DNA of 64,000 nucleotides from Panax quinquefolius (Eukaryota > Streptophyta > Magnoliopsida > Apiales > Araliaceae), in NCBI GenBank assembly GCA_020205615.1, contig CM035160.1:2970937-3034936 (forward strand), written 5' to 3'. The position numbers were made by a program, and so were the translations under genes. How positions within the stretch are numbered: position 1 is the stretch's first letter; every line of letters begins with the position of its first letter. The notes beneath the pieces were generated by a model. The model saw only the letters and a program-made list of their open reading frames with translations, had not been told where the DNA came from and did no database searches. Below are positions 37,707-49,392 of this stretch, in pieces.

Positions 37707-37892
37707 AATGCTAGACACATAAATTATTCTACAAATATTTTACAAACTGCTGATGTGACATACTCTATCTCAGCATATTGTGTGGAGTCCAAAATTATAT
37801 TGAAACAATTTATTAATCAATATGTTGATGTAGAGTATGTCACATCAGCAGTTTGTAAAATATTTGTAAAATAGTTTGTATTTGTAGCATTG
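37707..37892. mobile_element. Foldback MITE with about 75-bp TIRs
   Basis: The left arm, from AATGCTAGACACATAAATTA through ACAAACTGCTGATGTGACAT to CATATTG (about 37707-37782), is answered by an inverted copy ending GTAGCATTG at about 37892. The core of the arms, ACAAATATTTTACAAACTGC, is identical. The loop is about 35 bp. The family and target duplication were not resolved. Confidence 0.75.
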
Positions 37893-39013
37893 TTCATTAA
37901 AAAAATAATAAAGTCTGGAGACGAAATACGTGAAAAAATAGTTTGGGAACTACACTTAAAAAATAGTTATAGTTTGAGGACTAACGAATAGTTTATCCCT
38001 TCAAAAAAATATGTAAGTCGGGTACTTGAATAACATAATTTTTAAAAATGAAGCTGAACCCGAATATCGAATAATTAAACGATTATAACTGAATTAAACA
38101 AAATATGAAATAATTCAATTTAAAAAAAACGATTCGATACTTTGTTTTACCAATTTTTTGTTCATTATAACAGTCATGAACGACGAGGTCTATATTAATA
38201 ACAGTTCATGGCCACTGACGTCATTTTTGACTTTTGACATAGCTTTTTTTAATTTTCTAAATATTATTTTTTTTTATATTATACTTTCGTTAATTATATA
38301 AGCAATACAATACGTATGTGATTTTCTTATTTTAGTTTGCAAATTTTTTGATTAATATTTACATAGTCGTCATTATTATATTTTTTTAAAAGATGAAATT
38401 TGAAAAGATCAAATGCTATAGATTAAGTTGTCTCATAGCTTACTCATATGAAGTAGCCAACAAATTAATTAATAGTATAATAATTATTGAAATATTAATA
38501 TCACAAGTATTAATAACAATTTCTTTAATACTACAATGTAACTAGTAATAATATCGTATTTAAGTATACATGTATTTACAATTATTTTTTTTTTACATGA
38601 ATTAAAAAAAAATCCACATACTATATTCGGGAAGAACAAATCGCATCAAACATGAAAAAAGAAATAAAGAAAAGATATATAGAGGAGGGTCTCTCATCAT
38701 TCCCAAATTTTATAAAAACTGAATGAAAATTAAGAAGTTTATAAAAACTTTATGCCAATGTTAAATTATAAAATAAAAATTAACTTAAATATAACGATGC
38801 TATTCGAACTAAACCCAACCAAACACCAGGGGATTAACCAAAGATAACAAAATAGGCATCAGTTTTATATTTTGTGCATATATTTCAAAAAAGTTAACCA
38901 AAAATCATCCCAACCAAAACATCCACTTTTAAACGATAATTAAAGACCCTAATATGCTTTTGGTATAGTTTAAACGATAATTAACAAAATATGGCTTAGA
39001 GAGAAATTTATAG

Positions 39014-39062
39014 TTGGGCTGAATTTGAGTTAGGCTGGGATAAAGCTCAACAAAGCCCAAGC
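39014..39062 (+). promoter_or_regulatory. Site II-like promoter motifs of RPL37
   Basis: TTGGGCT at 39014-39020 and AAAGCCCAA at 39052-39060 match the TGGGCY (site II) motif in either orientation, about 170-220 bp before the start codon. A telo-box AAACCCTAA lies in intron 1 at 39254-39262. The pair of motifs is common in plant ribosomal protein genes. Confidence 0.5.
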
Positions 39063-39411
39063 CAGTAGTAATCCGGGTTTATCATTTCGAACCCAAACCC
39101 AACTCAGGTTTCACCAGAGCACCAAATGTAACACCAGGGTTTTTACATCTTCAAGCTCTAGTTCCCAATACATATTATCGCAGAAAGGGGCGGTTAGCAC
39201 TTAGCACAGAGCACAACGTCGACATGCTGAAATGGTAAGACTCTCTCCGACGAAAACCCTAATCCTACATTTGGTTAAGAATCTCTGAAAATCTGAGTGG
39301 CTGAATTTTAAATCGGAACACAGGGGAAAGCAGGGAAAGGAACAGGAAGCTTTGGTAAGAGGAGGAACAAGACCCACACGCTCTGCCAGCGCTGTGACCG
39401 CCGCAGTTTTC

Positions 39412-42400
39412 TGTAAGGTGGCTAAGTTGGTTAGAAGGGTCAATAATGTCTTTTGCTTTTATTATTTAAGGGTAAGATAGTATTTTCCATTCTTCTTCAT
39501 TTCTTCTGCATGTTACTCTGTTAGCAGTCACATGGCTGAGTGCAGCAAATCTATAATAATGTAATTTGGAGTATATGTAGTGAGGTCATGGTGCGAAAGG
39601 ATATGAAATACAAGTGATTATCATTTTCTCTCTCAAAGTGTCTCTGAATCTATCCCGATCTTCCCCCATTTCTACTCCTTCCTCTTACTATTTCTTCCTT
39701 TCTGTGCTTACTTTGCTGTAACCTGCAGTATAGGAAGCCTTGTAACAGCTTATCCCTATCAGTTTGTTACAAATTGGTATCAAAGCCCTAACGATTCCAA
39801 CCATGGCCAATAACACACAGAGAATCTCTAATTTGGAAGGTTTTGTCAGTGAACAAGCTGACTCCATCCAGAGGTTGCAGACCCAATTGGATGATTCTGT
39901 TAGCAGTTTGAAGTTGGATTTCGAGGAGAGATTGAATCAGAAGATGGAGCAAATGATGAGGGGTTTTGATGCCTTGCTCTCAGCTAGGCTACCTCCTCCT
40001 CCAAATAACACAGGTAATTCACAAGTCCATGCTGGCTCAGTTCTAGGGGCTTTTGAAAATCTAAATCAGGATGACAAGGGTACCCCTAGCATATTCAAAT
40101 CAATCAAGTTTGAATTTCCCAGATTTGATGGTAGTAATCCCAGGTCATGGATCCGAAAATGCAATAAACTGTTTTCTCACCATTCAGTGGCTAATAATCA
40201 CAAACTTTACTTAGCCACCATGAATTTGGAAAGGGAGGCTGAAGAATGGTATGCTGGGTTTGTGCAAGGGGGTCCAGATTTAACTTGGGATGGGTTTGTG
40301 GAAGAGATTGTTGCTAGGTTCAGTCCAGAGAACCAGATGAACCCTATAGGGGAGTTGAAGAATGTGCAGCAGTTGGGGACTGTGGATGAGTATAGGAAGA
40401 AGTTTGAAGAATTAAAGGGTTGGTCCTTGATTAGGAACCCCTCTTTGAATGAAGCTTTTTTTATAGACTGTTTCTTGGGGGGACTTAAAGAGGAAATAAG
40501 GTTGGGCATTCAGGAGTTGAAGTTACAATCCCTCAAAGAGGTGATTAGGATGGCTAGAGTTGAAGAAGCAAAGCTAGAAGCATGGGTTAAAAAGAGCAGA
40601 ATGGGATTTAAAATGGGGATACCTGGTAACCAACAGAAACTCAGTTTTGTGTTGGAAAATAAAGCAGTAGGAGCTGGTATACCTGGAGTGACTAATACTG
40701 CTTTGCATAATATGGAGTTTGGGAAGAATTTGCCTATCAAAGGACTAACTAGGGAACAAATTGCAGAAAAGAGGAGGAAGAAATTGTGTTATTCTTGTGA
40801 TGAGCCTTACATTGTGGGTCACCAATGCAAGAAACCACACCTATTTTTGATGCTACCTTCTCAAGTGGACTGTGACAGTGAAGAAGGGGGAGAGTGCTGT
40901 GAAGAGGAGAAACCTCCAGATGACAATGAGTGTAAGATCCATGAGGCTCACATTACATTACATGCCTTGTCTGGACACAGGGTAAATAACACCATCCGGA
41001 TTGTGGGATTGGCAAATGGGAAATGTTTAAGGATATTGATTGACAGTGGTAGTACAAATAATTTTTTAGATCCCCAAGCTGCTAAGAGAATCAAGGCTCC
41101 TACCCAAGACACTAAACCTATGACAGTCTCGGTAGCAGATGGGTTTAAGGTGAACAGTATGCAAGAATGCACCCAGTTGTTATGGTCAGCCCAAGGGGAG
41201 TCCTTTGTTACTGATTTCAGGATCTTGCCCTTAGGTGGAATAGATGCTGTCCTGGGGGTGCAATGGTTCAAGCACTTCAATCCAGTTACTTTTGACTTTG
41301 ATCATCTCCAATTGTCATTCATCAAGGATAATAAGGAAGTTGTGCTCAGAGGTGAATCAGATTCAACTACTCCCACCATTCAGCTAATGTCTTCTGGAGA
41401 GTTCCAACAAGCCACACATGGTTATTTTGGGTACCTCTTTGGGATGAGCTCCAATAATCCAAATAATGAAGACCAACCTACTAGCAAACAGGGGGAGCCA
41501 CAAGTGATGGGGAAAATAGGGATAGCTCTCAATTGGACTCCTTGTTGCAGAATTTCTCTGAGGTATTTAAGGAGTTACAAGGGCTGCCATATCAATCTAA
41601 AGGAGGGTAGCCAACCAATTAACCTTCGACCATATAGATATCCTCATGTGCAGAAGGAAGAGATTGAGAAGATTGTAAATGAAATGTTGGTTTCTGGAAT
41701 AATTCAACCAAGTACAAGTCCTTATGCCTTTCCAGTACTTTTAGTAAAGAAGCAGGATGGAACATGGAGAATGTGTGTAGATTACAGATCTTTGAATGAG
41801 ATGACAGTCAAAGATAAGTTCCCCATTCCTGCTATTGATGAGCTCTTAGATGAATTGCATGGCTCTAAATGGTACTCCAAGTTGGACCTCAGGTCAGGTT
41901 ATCACCAAATTAAGGTACATCCCCAGATATTCCTAAAACTGCCTTTAGAACACACACTGGGCATTTTGAATTCCTAGTGATGCCTTTTGGGCTCACTAAT
42001 GCCCCAACCACTTTTCAATCCTTAATGAATCAAATTTTTAAGCCCTATTTGAGGAAGTTCATCCTAGTCTTCTTTGATGACATCCTAGTGTATAGTTCCA
42101 GCTATGAGGAACACCTTAAACATCTGCAAATGACTCTACAGCTGCTCAAGGATAACTCTTTATGTGCAAAAAGGAGCAAGTGCCTATTTGGTACAAAACA
42201 GGTCCAGTACCTTGGACACATTATCACCCAGAAGGGAGTCTCCACTGACCCTGAGAAGATCAGCTGTATGAAAGAATGGCCAATGCCTCAGAACATTAAG
42301 AGTTTGAGGGGCTTCTTAGGCCTAACTGGCTACTACAGAAAGTTCATTAAGAATTATGGCCTTATTAGCAAACCTTTGACTGATTTACTAAAAAAAAATA

Positions 42401-44752
42401 ATTTTCATTGGAATGAGGATGCTACTGCTGCTTTTTCAGCCTTGAAGGATGCTATGGTGGAAGCACCTGTCCTAGATATGCCCAATTTCAATTTACCATT
42501 TACTTTAGAAACTGATGCTTCTTATTATGGGCTGGGAGCAGTTTTGATGCAACAAGGTAGGCCTATAGCTTACTTAAGCAAGGCTATATCACCTAAACAT
42601 TTGAGATGGTCCACATATGAGAAGGAATTAATGGCTGTGGTTTATGCTGTCAATAAATGGAGGCACTGCACTACTTATTGGGAAATAAAGTGTTAATTAA
42701 AACCGATCATCATAGTCTCAAGTATTTGCTTGATCAAAGGATCACCACCACTAACCAACAAAAGTGGATCACCAAATTGATGGGTTTAGATTATGAAATT
42801 GTGTACAAAAAGGGGAAAGAAAATTTAGCAGCAGACTGCTTTTCAAGATAGATACCTGGTTCGGAACTAAGCTGCTCAGCACTATCTACTTGTACTGCAC
42901 TATCTACTTGTACTCCTCAGTGGATAATGGAAATTGTGCACTCTTGGGATTCTGACCAAGGGCTTAAGGATCTTATACTGCAGCTCCAGTTAGACCCTCA
43001 ATCCTTACCAGGTTACTGCTTTCAGAATGGAAGATTAAAGTTTCAAAGGGAAGTTGGTAGTTGGTCCAAATGATGCATTAAGGGCCAAGCTTTTATCTGA
43101 ATTTCATGATTCTCCTGTTGGGGGTCATTCGGGTATCACCGGAACATATGAGAGGATTAGTAAGTATTTTTTCTGGTCTACAATGAGGAGTGATATTATC
43201 CAGTATGTAAAAGGTTGTGATGTCTGTCAACAAAACAAGCATGAAAATATAGCTTCCCCAGGATTACTGCAGCCCTTGCCTATTCCAGACAAACCATGGG
43301 ATGATATATCCATGGATTTTATTGAAGGTCTGCCAAAATCTAGAGGGCAATCAGTCATATGGGTAGTGGTTGATAGATTAACCAAATATGGACACTTCAT
43401 TCCTCTCCATCATCCTTTTTCTGCTGCAGATTTGGCCCAAGTATACATTGATCAGATTTACAAATTACATGGATTCCCTTCAACTATTGTGTTTGATAGA
43501 GATAAAATTTTCATCAGTCTGTTCTGGCAATCTCTGTTTAAACTAGTAGGAAATAAACTTCATCTAAGCACCTCATACCACCCCCAAACTGATGGCTAGA
43601 CTGAGAGGCTTAATCAGGTGCTAGAATGTTATCTAAGGTGCATGACTGCTAACAGGCCTAATAATTGGTCTACTTGGTTACCACTAGCTGAGTTTTGGTA
43701 CAATTCTCACTACCACAGTGGCCTTAAGGTGACCCCTTTTGAAGCATTATATGATTACAAGCCTCCTCAACTCAACTTCCACCAATATGGCCAAATTAAG
43801 GATCCTACTACCAAGTCATTCTGCAGGGAAAGAACTCAACAATTGCAGCTACATAAGCAAAATTTGACATCAGCTCAGTCCAGAATGAAGACTTATGTAG
43901 ACAAAGCAAGAAGCGAAAGGACCTTTCTTGTAGGAGATTGGGTGTACTTAAGGATCAAGCCTTACAAGCAAACTACTATCACTCAAACTAAGTTTGGTAA
44001 GCTTCTTCCAAAATATTTTGGTCCCTATCAGATTACAGAAAAGGTGGGAAAGGTAGCCTATAGGCTCAGATTGCCAGCTCCAGCTAAGGTTCATCCTGTC
44101 TTTCATGTGTCCCTTTTGAAGAAAAAGATCAGTTCTAAGTACACTACTTCTGCAGTTCTTCCTCACTTGGATGATCATGGTCAATTTTTGGTGGAGCCTG
44201 TGGCCATTCTGGACAGAAAGATGATTAAAAAGAACAATGCAGCCTTAGTTGAAGTACTGGTACAGTGGTCCAACACCTTGCCTGATGAAGCAACTTGGGA
44301 AGACTGGAATGAGTTCCACAAGAAATTTCCCCGCTTCCAACCTTGAGGACAAGGTTGTTTTTATGGGTGGGGGGGGGGGGGGGGTAGACTGTAAGGTGGC
44401 TAAGTTGGTTAGAAGGGTCAATAATGTCTTTTGCTTTTATTATTTAAGGGTAAGATAGTATTTTCCATTCTTCATTTCTTTTGCGTGTTACTCTGTTAGC
44501 AGTCACATGGCTGAGTGGAGCAAATCTAGGATAATGTAATTTAATTTGGAGTATATGTAGTGAGGTCATGGTGTGAAAGGGATATGAAATACAAGTGATT
44601 ATCATTTTCTCTCTCAAAGTATCTCTGAATCTATCCCGATCTTCCCCCATTTCTACTCCTTCCTCTTACTATTTCTTGCTTTCTGTGCTTACTTTGCTGT
44701 AACCTGCAGTATAGGAAGCCTTGTAACAGCTTATCCCTATCAGTTTGTTACA
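39412..44752 (+). mobile_element. Ty3-gypsy retrotransposon (chromovirus-like) inside RPL37 exon 2
   Basis: The LTRs are 39412-39771 and 44390-44752 (360 and 363 bp), beginning TGTAAGGTGG and ending GTTACA. They differ by roughly eight substitutions and a few short indels, about 97-98 percent identity by eye. The 5-bp TSD TTTTC is perfect (39407-39411 and 44753-44757). The PBS TGGTATCAAAGCCC (39775-39788) resembles the initiator-Met tRNA type. The polypurine tract before the 3' LTR includes 16 G in a row (44369-44384). The small size, short LTRs and chromodomain-like end of pol suggest the Reina-type chromoviruses, which I have not tested. Confidence 0.95.
39803..44345 (+). pseudogene. gag-pol of the gypsy element, with frameshifts and stops
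   Basis: ATG at 39803 (MANNTQRISNLEG) begins gag, with a coiled coil and the retrotransposon gag core (REAEEWYAGFVQGGPDLTW). A zinc knuckle CYSCDEPYIVGHQC is near residue 329 and the protease motif LIDSGSTNNFL near residue 412. Reverse transcriptase follows (FPVLLVKKQDGTWRMCVDYR, and FFDDILVYSS near 42070), then RNase H (LETDASYYGLGAVL), then an integrase HHCC finger (HSG...CDVCQQNK) and catalytic core. The end (VQWSNTLPDEATWEDW) resembles a chromodomain. Lesions: frameshift near 41925 within RT, frameshift near 42665, TAG at 42849-42851, a frame change near 43050, and a TAG replacing the Gln of the conserved TDGQTER motif at 43597-43599. Autonomous activity is not expected. Confidence 0.92.
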
Positions 44753-44814
44753 TTTTCACCTCCAGAAGAGTCGTTGCGCCGCCTGTGGCTTCCCCGCTTC
44801 CCGTATTCGCAAAT

Positions 44815-45188
44815 GTAAGCTATAATCTTATATATATTTGGCTCATATTCCTAATTCCTGCATATGCTGTTATAGATGTATTTGTAGATACATGCAATAT
44901 AATGTATATCTGCTGCCATTTCGTTCAATTTATAAACATGAGATGTATAGAAAAGTATCCACCTCCACATGGTGTAAACTTCCTTATCATGGCACCTCAA
45001 AGACAATTTTTTTTGTTATTTGTACATGTATAATCAACAAGTCTATTGACTACTTAGGGATCTGTAGTTCATTGAATCTCAGGCACTTTATAGATTGGCG
45101 CCTCTTGTTTAGCTAGCTTATAGGTTATAAATGTGAAGTAATGATTTAGCAGGGATCAAATGGAAAAAATGAAAGCATTGGAGTATGG
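44815..45188 (+). other. Left part of RPL37 intron 2
   Basis: The intron starts GTAAGC at 44815. It has AT-rich sequence and no coding signal up to the copia target duplication AACGA at 45189-45193. Confidence 0.7.
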
Positions 45189-45620
45189 AACGATGTTGAA
45201 CTATCTAAGAACAATGAATGAATAATATGATTGAAAACTTTATTACTTTACTGAAGAACTTCCTGCTACATATATAGTAGTCCACATGAACCACTTTGAC
45301 TCAAACTAAGGAGATAAAACAGCAACAAACCTATCCACTACAACTGAACAACATAAACTTCTAGGACTCTTAAAGACTTGGTCAATAGCAGTAAATCCCA
45401 AATGAATAGGACTTGCAACTATGACTTATTCAAAACAGAAAATAACAATTAAACTCTAACATTTCCCTCCATTAAACTGATGTCTGCAGGACATTCAGTT
45501 TACAACAGAGGAAACTCTAACAACCCAGCTTTTTATCATCACAACCAGCCTCCTTTCTTGAACAAACTCCGAGCAGGCTTTGAAGCTTCTCAAACACAGC
45601 TGATTTGAGAGGTTTTGTCA

Positions 45621-46731
45621 TTATATCTGCAATATGATCTTCACTCTTACAATAGATAATATCAATAACACCATCCTTGCATGGAATCTGGCATCTATAT
45701 GTTTGCTCCTCCCATGTAAAATATGATTCTTTGACAACTTAATTGCAGAAACATTATCACTGAACACTGAAGTTGGTTCATCTTGAACAAAACCAATCTC
45801 TATAATCAACCTTCTCAGCCAAATAGCTTGGCAAGCACAAGCTTCTGTAGCAACTAATTCAGCTTCAGTAGTTGACAAAATCATTATCTGCTTCTTCTTT
45901 GAAGACCATGATACAGCCCCAACACTCAACATAAACGCATACCTAGAAGTGCTTCTTCGATCATCCAAATCTCCAGCATAGTCACTATCAGTAAACCCAA
46001 CAAGGTCTGACATTTCTCCCTTCTTATAGAAGATACCAAAATCAATTTTACCTTTCAAGTAGTATAACACTCTTTTAGCAGGATGATGCTCAGTTGGATG
46101 TTCCATATACCTGCTAATTAAACTTACTGCATACATAATATTTGGCCTTGTTGCGGTAAGATACATCATGCTTCCAACAATTTGTTTAAACAAAGTACTG
46201 TCAACCTTTTTGCCCTTGAGATCCTTTGTCAGCTTCAATCCTGGTTCAATTGGTGTTCCAACTGAATTGCAAGTCTTCATCTCAAATCTATCTAAAATCT
46301 CCACAGCATATTTCTTTTGCATAATGAAATTATCTGTTGCAGATTGCACCACTTCAATGCCAAGAAAGCAATGCAAGAGTCCCAAGTCAGCCATTTCAAA
46401 CTCTACCATCATTGAATGCTTGAAACTCTTAAATAAATTTTCATCATTCCCTATGTAGATAAGATCATCTACATACAAACAAACAATTATAAACTTCCCA
46501 GCAGCTCCAAACTTTATAAAGAGAGTATGTTCATACAGACATTTCTCAAAGCCTTCTCTTGTAAAATAAGACTACATACGACTATACCAAGCTCGAGTTT
46601 CTTTTTTTTGTCCGTATAGTGCCTTCTTCAACTTGTAAACTTTCTCCTCATGCCCTTGTTGCACATATCCCAAAGGCTTCTCAACATAAACATTTTCTTG
46701 CAATTCACCATGTAAAAATGCTGACTTGACA
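45621..46731 (-). pseudogene. Copia pol, 3' half: end of RT and RNase H
   Basis: Just inside the nested insertion the frame reads KSAFLHGELQENVYVEKPLG, then VYKLKKALYGQ (normally ALYGLKQAPRAWY, here damaged). After a stop it resumes at 46478 with the catalytic YVDDLIYIG, then DLGLLHCFLGIEV, YLTATRPNIMYAVSLISRYM, the RNase H part DSDYAGDLDDRRSTSRY, TEAELVATEACACQAIWL, and ISK-type SKHIDARFH near the end. Stops near 46570 and in the last part show decay. It continues the ORF at 55179-57960 across the nested element. Confidence 0.92.
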
Positions 46732-49392
46732 TGTAACGACCCCAAAATAGGTCCATTCCATCCAACCCATTCTGAGTCGCCAAATACATGGTACAGAAAC
46801 AACTACAACTTTATTATCACAACAATAAAACTGTGAGTTTAAATACAAATATTATCTTCTAGACAATATTTATACTCAAATAAATCCTCATCACATTTAT
46901 TGATACATTATTTTACAATAATGGTGAGGACTACTAAACAACTCTCTCTAGAACCTTCATTCCATACCCCCGACTAGTACTCGCTACATTCTCGCCTCCC
47001 GAGAAGAAAAATGGAACAACAAGGAAAAGGGTGAGCTCAACTAGCCAAATAAAGAATGTTATGACTAAGATAATATACAACAAATTATCGTTAGTCTCCA
47101 ATGAGGAAAAATCGATAGAATACAATACAACAAGTTTCAGATCAATATTCGCGGCGGAAATAATAATTCATAGAAGAGTTACGTAGAGAATGAAATCTAC
47201 TATAATCTATGAATTTAACGATCCATCATCAATATTTTATCCCCGTAACATCAATCAATATTCATCTCAAATCAAATATTCATCTTTGCACTACAGCCAA
47301 AGATATTCATCGATCGGTCATGTTCATCTCAACACTGCTCATCTTTGCACTACAGCCAAAGATATTCATCGATCGGTCATATTCATTTAAACACCGCTTC
47401 ATCTTTGCACTACAGAGGCCAAGATATTCTTCAGAAATCATTCATCTTTGACCTACTGCCAAAGATATTCAATAATATCATCATTTAAGACCGAGGATGA
47501 TGAAAAATATTTTTAAAGAAAGCGAATCCAAAGTGAAACAAAATGACAAGGATTAAGGATTAAGGATTCGTACTTTGTTTTATCCATGTCCAACAATACC
47601 TCAAAAATAATCATAGTGGTGTAAAATTCAAGAATGATCAAAACATGGATACAATCAAAGCTAGTATCCAAAATAGATATTTTGACTAAAAGAAGAAATT
47701 TTCATTTTTAATTGAATAAAGGTAGTATTCGTGAATAGTCTTGAGTATCGTGAATAAAGTCCAGATATCGTGAATAAGTAATTCACGACACCCAAAGATA
47801 GAAATTCCACAAAAAAAACATCTTCACGCTTCATGAATAGTACTCGTGAATAGTAACTCGTGAATAAGTAACTCATGAATAGTAACCTCGACATAAAAAA
47901 GTTCCAAATTTGATAAAAAGTACCAACCAATATTTCAAAGATAATGATATTGAAGAATTAATATCATTTGAGAAGAAAATAACATCCCTTACCTCAAAGA
48001 ATCAAGATTGCCGGAAGGAAAGGTCGGAAGTGATCTTTGAATGAAACTCAGATCTTGAGCAAAGAACTCTCAAAGTATCTAAATACTCACAAAATACGCT
48101 CAATAATATAGAGAGAAAGAGAGAAAACTTTGTTTACGGTGTGATTTTCAATTTAACTTAGCCCTCTATTTATAGGAAAATGTTAGCTTACATGGCAAGA
48201 CTTGACTTGACACTTTGATGATGGCTTTTACTCGCTACTATTGCCACCCACCACATTTGAAATAAAATCAAAGCACATTTTTTCACCAACCACAAGTGGG
48301 GCCCACTCAATTCTAGAATTTTCCACCAAAATCAATTATAAACCTAATTTTCGAATCCGACACCTCTTAAAATTCACAACAAATCATTCGTGCATTTTTA
48401 ACGGTTCAAAATTTGTGGACATATACTCAACTTATGTATGTATAACATATCCAAAAATTACAATGATCCAACGGTCGAATTAAAAATTATAACCCCCGCA
48501 ATATATCTCAAAACCCTTGATTTGATTTTTAATACCTCCAATCCGATAAAATACTGATAAAACACCTCAACATTAATTCCTTCATTAATAACCACATAAA
48601 TAAATCCATCATTTATATTCATATAAAATAAATATTTCCTTATCATATGAATCAATAATTAATTATTCACAAATAATATTACAGAATCACAATTATGACA
48701 ACCAGTAGTTCCTCAGAAAGAGGGCTTTCAATAAGAATCTCTCTCATCTGGCGCGCAATTAGGTGACCAAACCTCTCCTTAGCGAGTAACTTTCTAGACA
48801 TTGCCAATAATGTTATCTAATAATATTATTCAAATAATATGAATTATTGATCCGATAATGGAAAATCATGCAGTGACAATTATTGAACAACAATAATATA
48901 AAATATCAACGCAAAGAATTATTGAATCAATAAAATAAAATATTGAATAAAGAAACTCATCGTGAAAATTATCGAGTAGTGCCATCTTACGTAAGGATCA
49001 ATAATTCACAATCTTAATGCGGTGGTGTCTTCTTATGCGACACGCCAGACATCGTATTTTAACCACGGGTATTCCAACATCCTTTAATTGGTAATAACTA
49101 CGCCAATTATTTATAACCACCCAAACTTTGTCGTTTTCCTCATCCAATCGCTCGTTATGGGGCCTACACATGGTCGCTAGTCGTCGTGCATTTAATATTC
49201 CCGACAAAGATTTAATATTCCACGACCAAACGAATATTCCCAAACAACAATGAATATTTAATAACCACTTGCTTATTTTGAAATATTTGCGTATTTAACC
49301 CTTAACTATCCACATTAATCAAATCAACCCTTACTATTTCAAGATAATAAATAAAGGAAATTCCTTTTATTTAAAAAATTTGGGGTCTTACA
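46732..49392 (-). repeat. 3' LTR of the nested gypsy element (copy B)
   Basis: Homologous to 52459-55173, to the solo LTR 2440-5044 and to the copy from 61492. It contains the TATA box at 48167-48174, a GTGAATA array at about 47720-47890 and a hairpin array at about 47275-47470. The ORFs in it are chance products of the repeats. Confidence 0.93.
47275..47470. repeat. Array of short hairpins in the LTR leader
   Basis: Four units of about 60 bp share ATCTTTG-CACTACAGC-CAAAGAT, a 7-bp stem with about a 9-base loop, followed by ATTCATCGATCGGTC in the first two. Similar arrays lie at about 3000-3125, 53000-53210 and 62055-62250. Given the TATA box at 48167 on the minus strand, the array would be transcribed in the leader. 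Confidence 0.8.

Larger units (their letters stand above)
36781..39231. other. Intergenic region between PRP39 and RPL37, divergent promoters
   Basis: AT-rich sequence without genes. It contains a foldback element at 37707-37892 inside a larger degenerate inverted repeat (about 37576 to 37982, ends AGTCCTCGAATTAT and ATAGTTTGAGGACT). The right end carries promoter motifs for RPL37 (listed separately). Confidence 0.55.

Noticed and set aside
39201..39443. Minus-strand ORF at the RPL37 start
   Set aside because: It is antisense to the eL37 exons and the LTR start; the plus strand gives a clear eL37 match.
47190..47451. Plus-strand ORFs in LTR copy B with repeated FALQ/HSSL motifs
   Set aside because: They are chance frames of the 60-bp hairpin repeats, not conserved in the other LTR copies, and on the strand opposite to the element.
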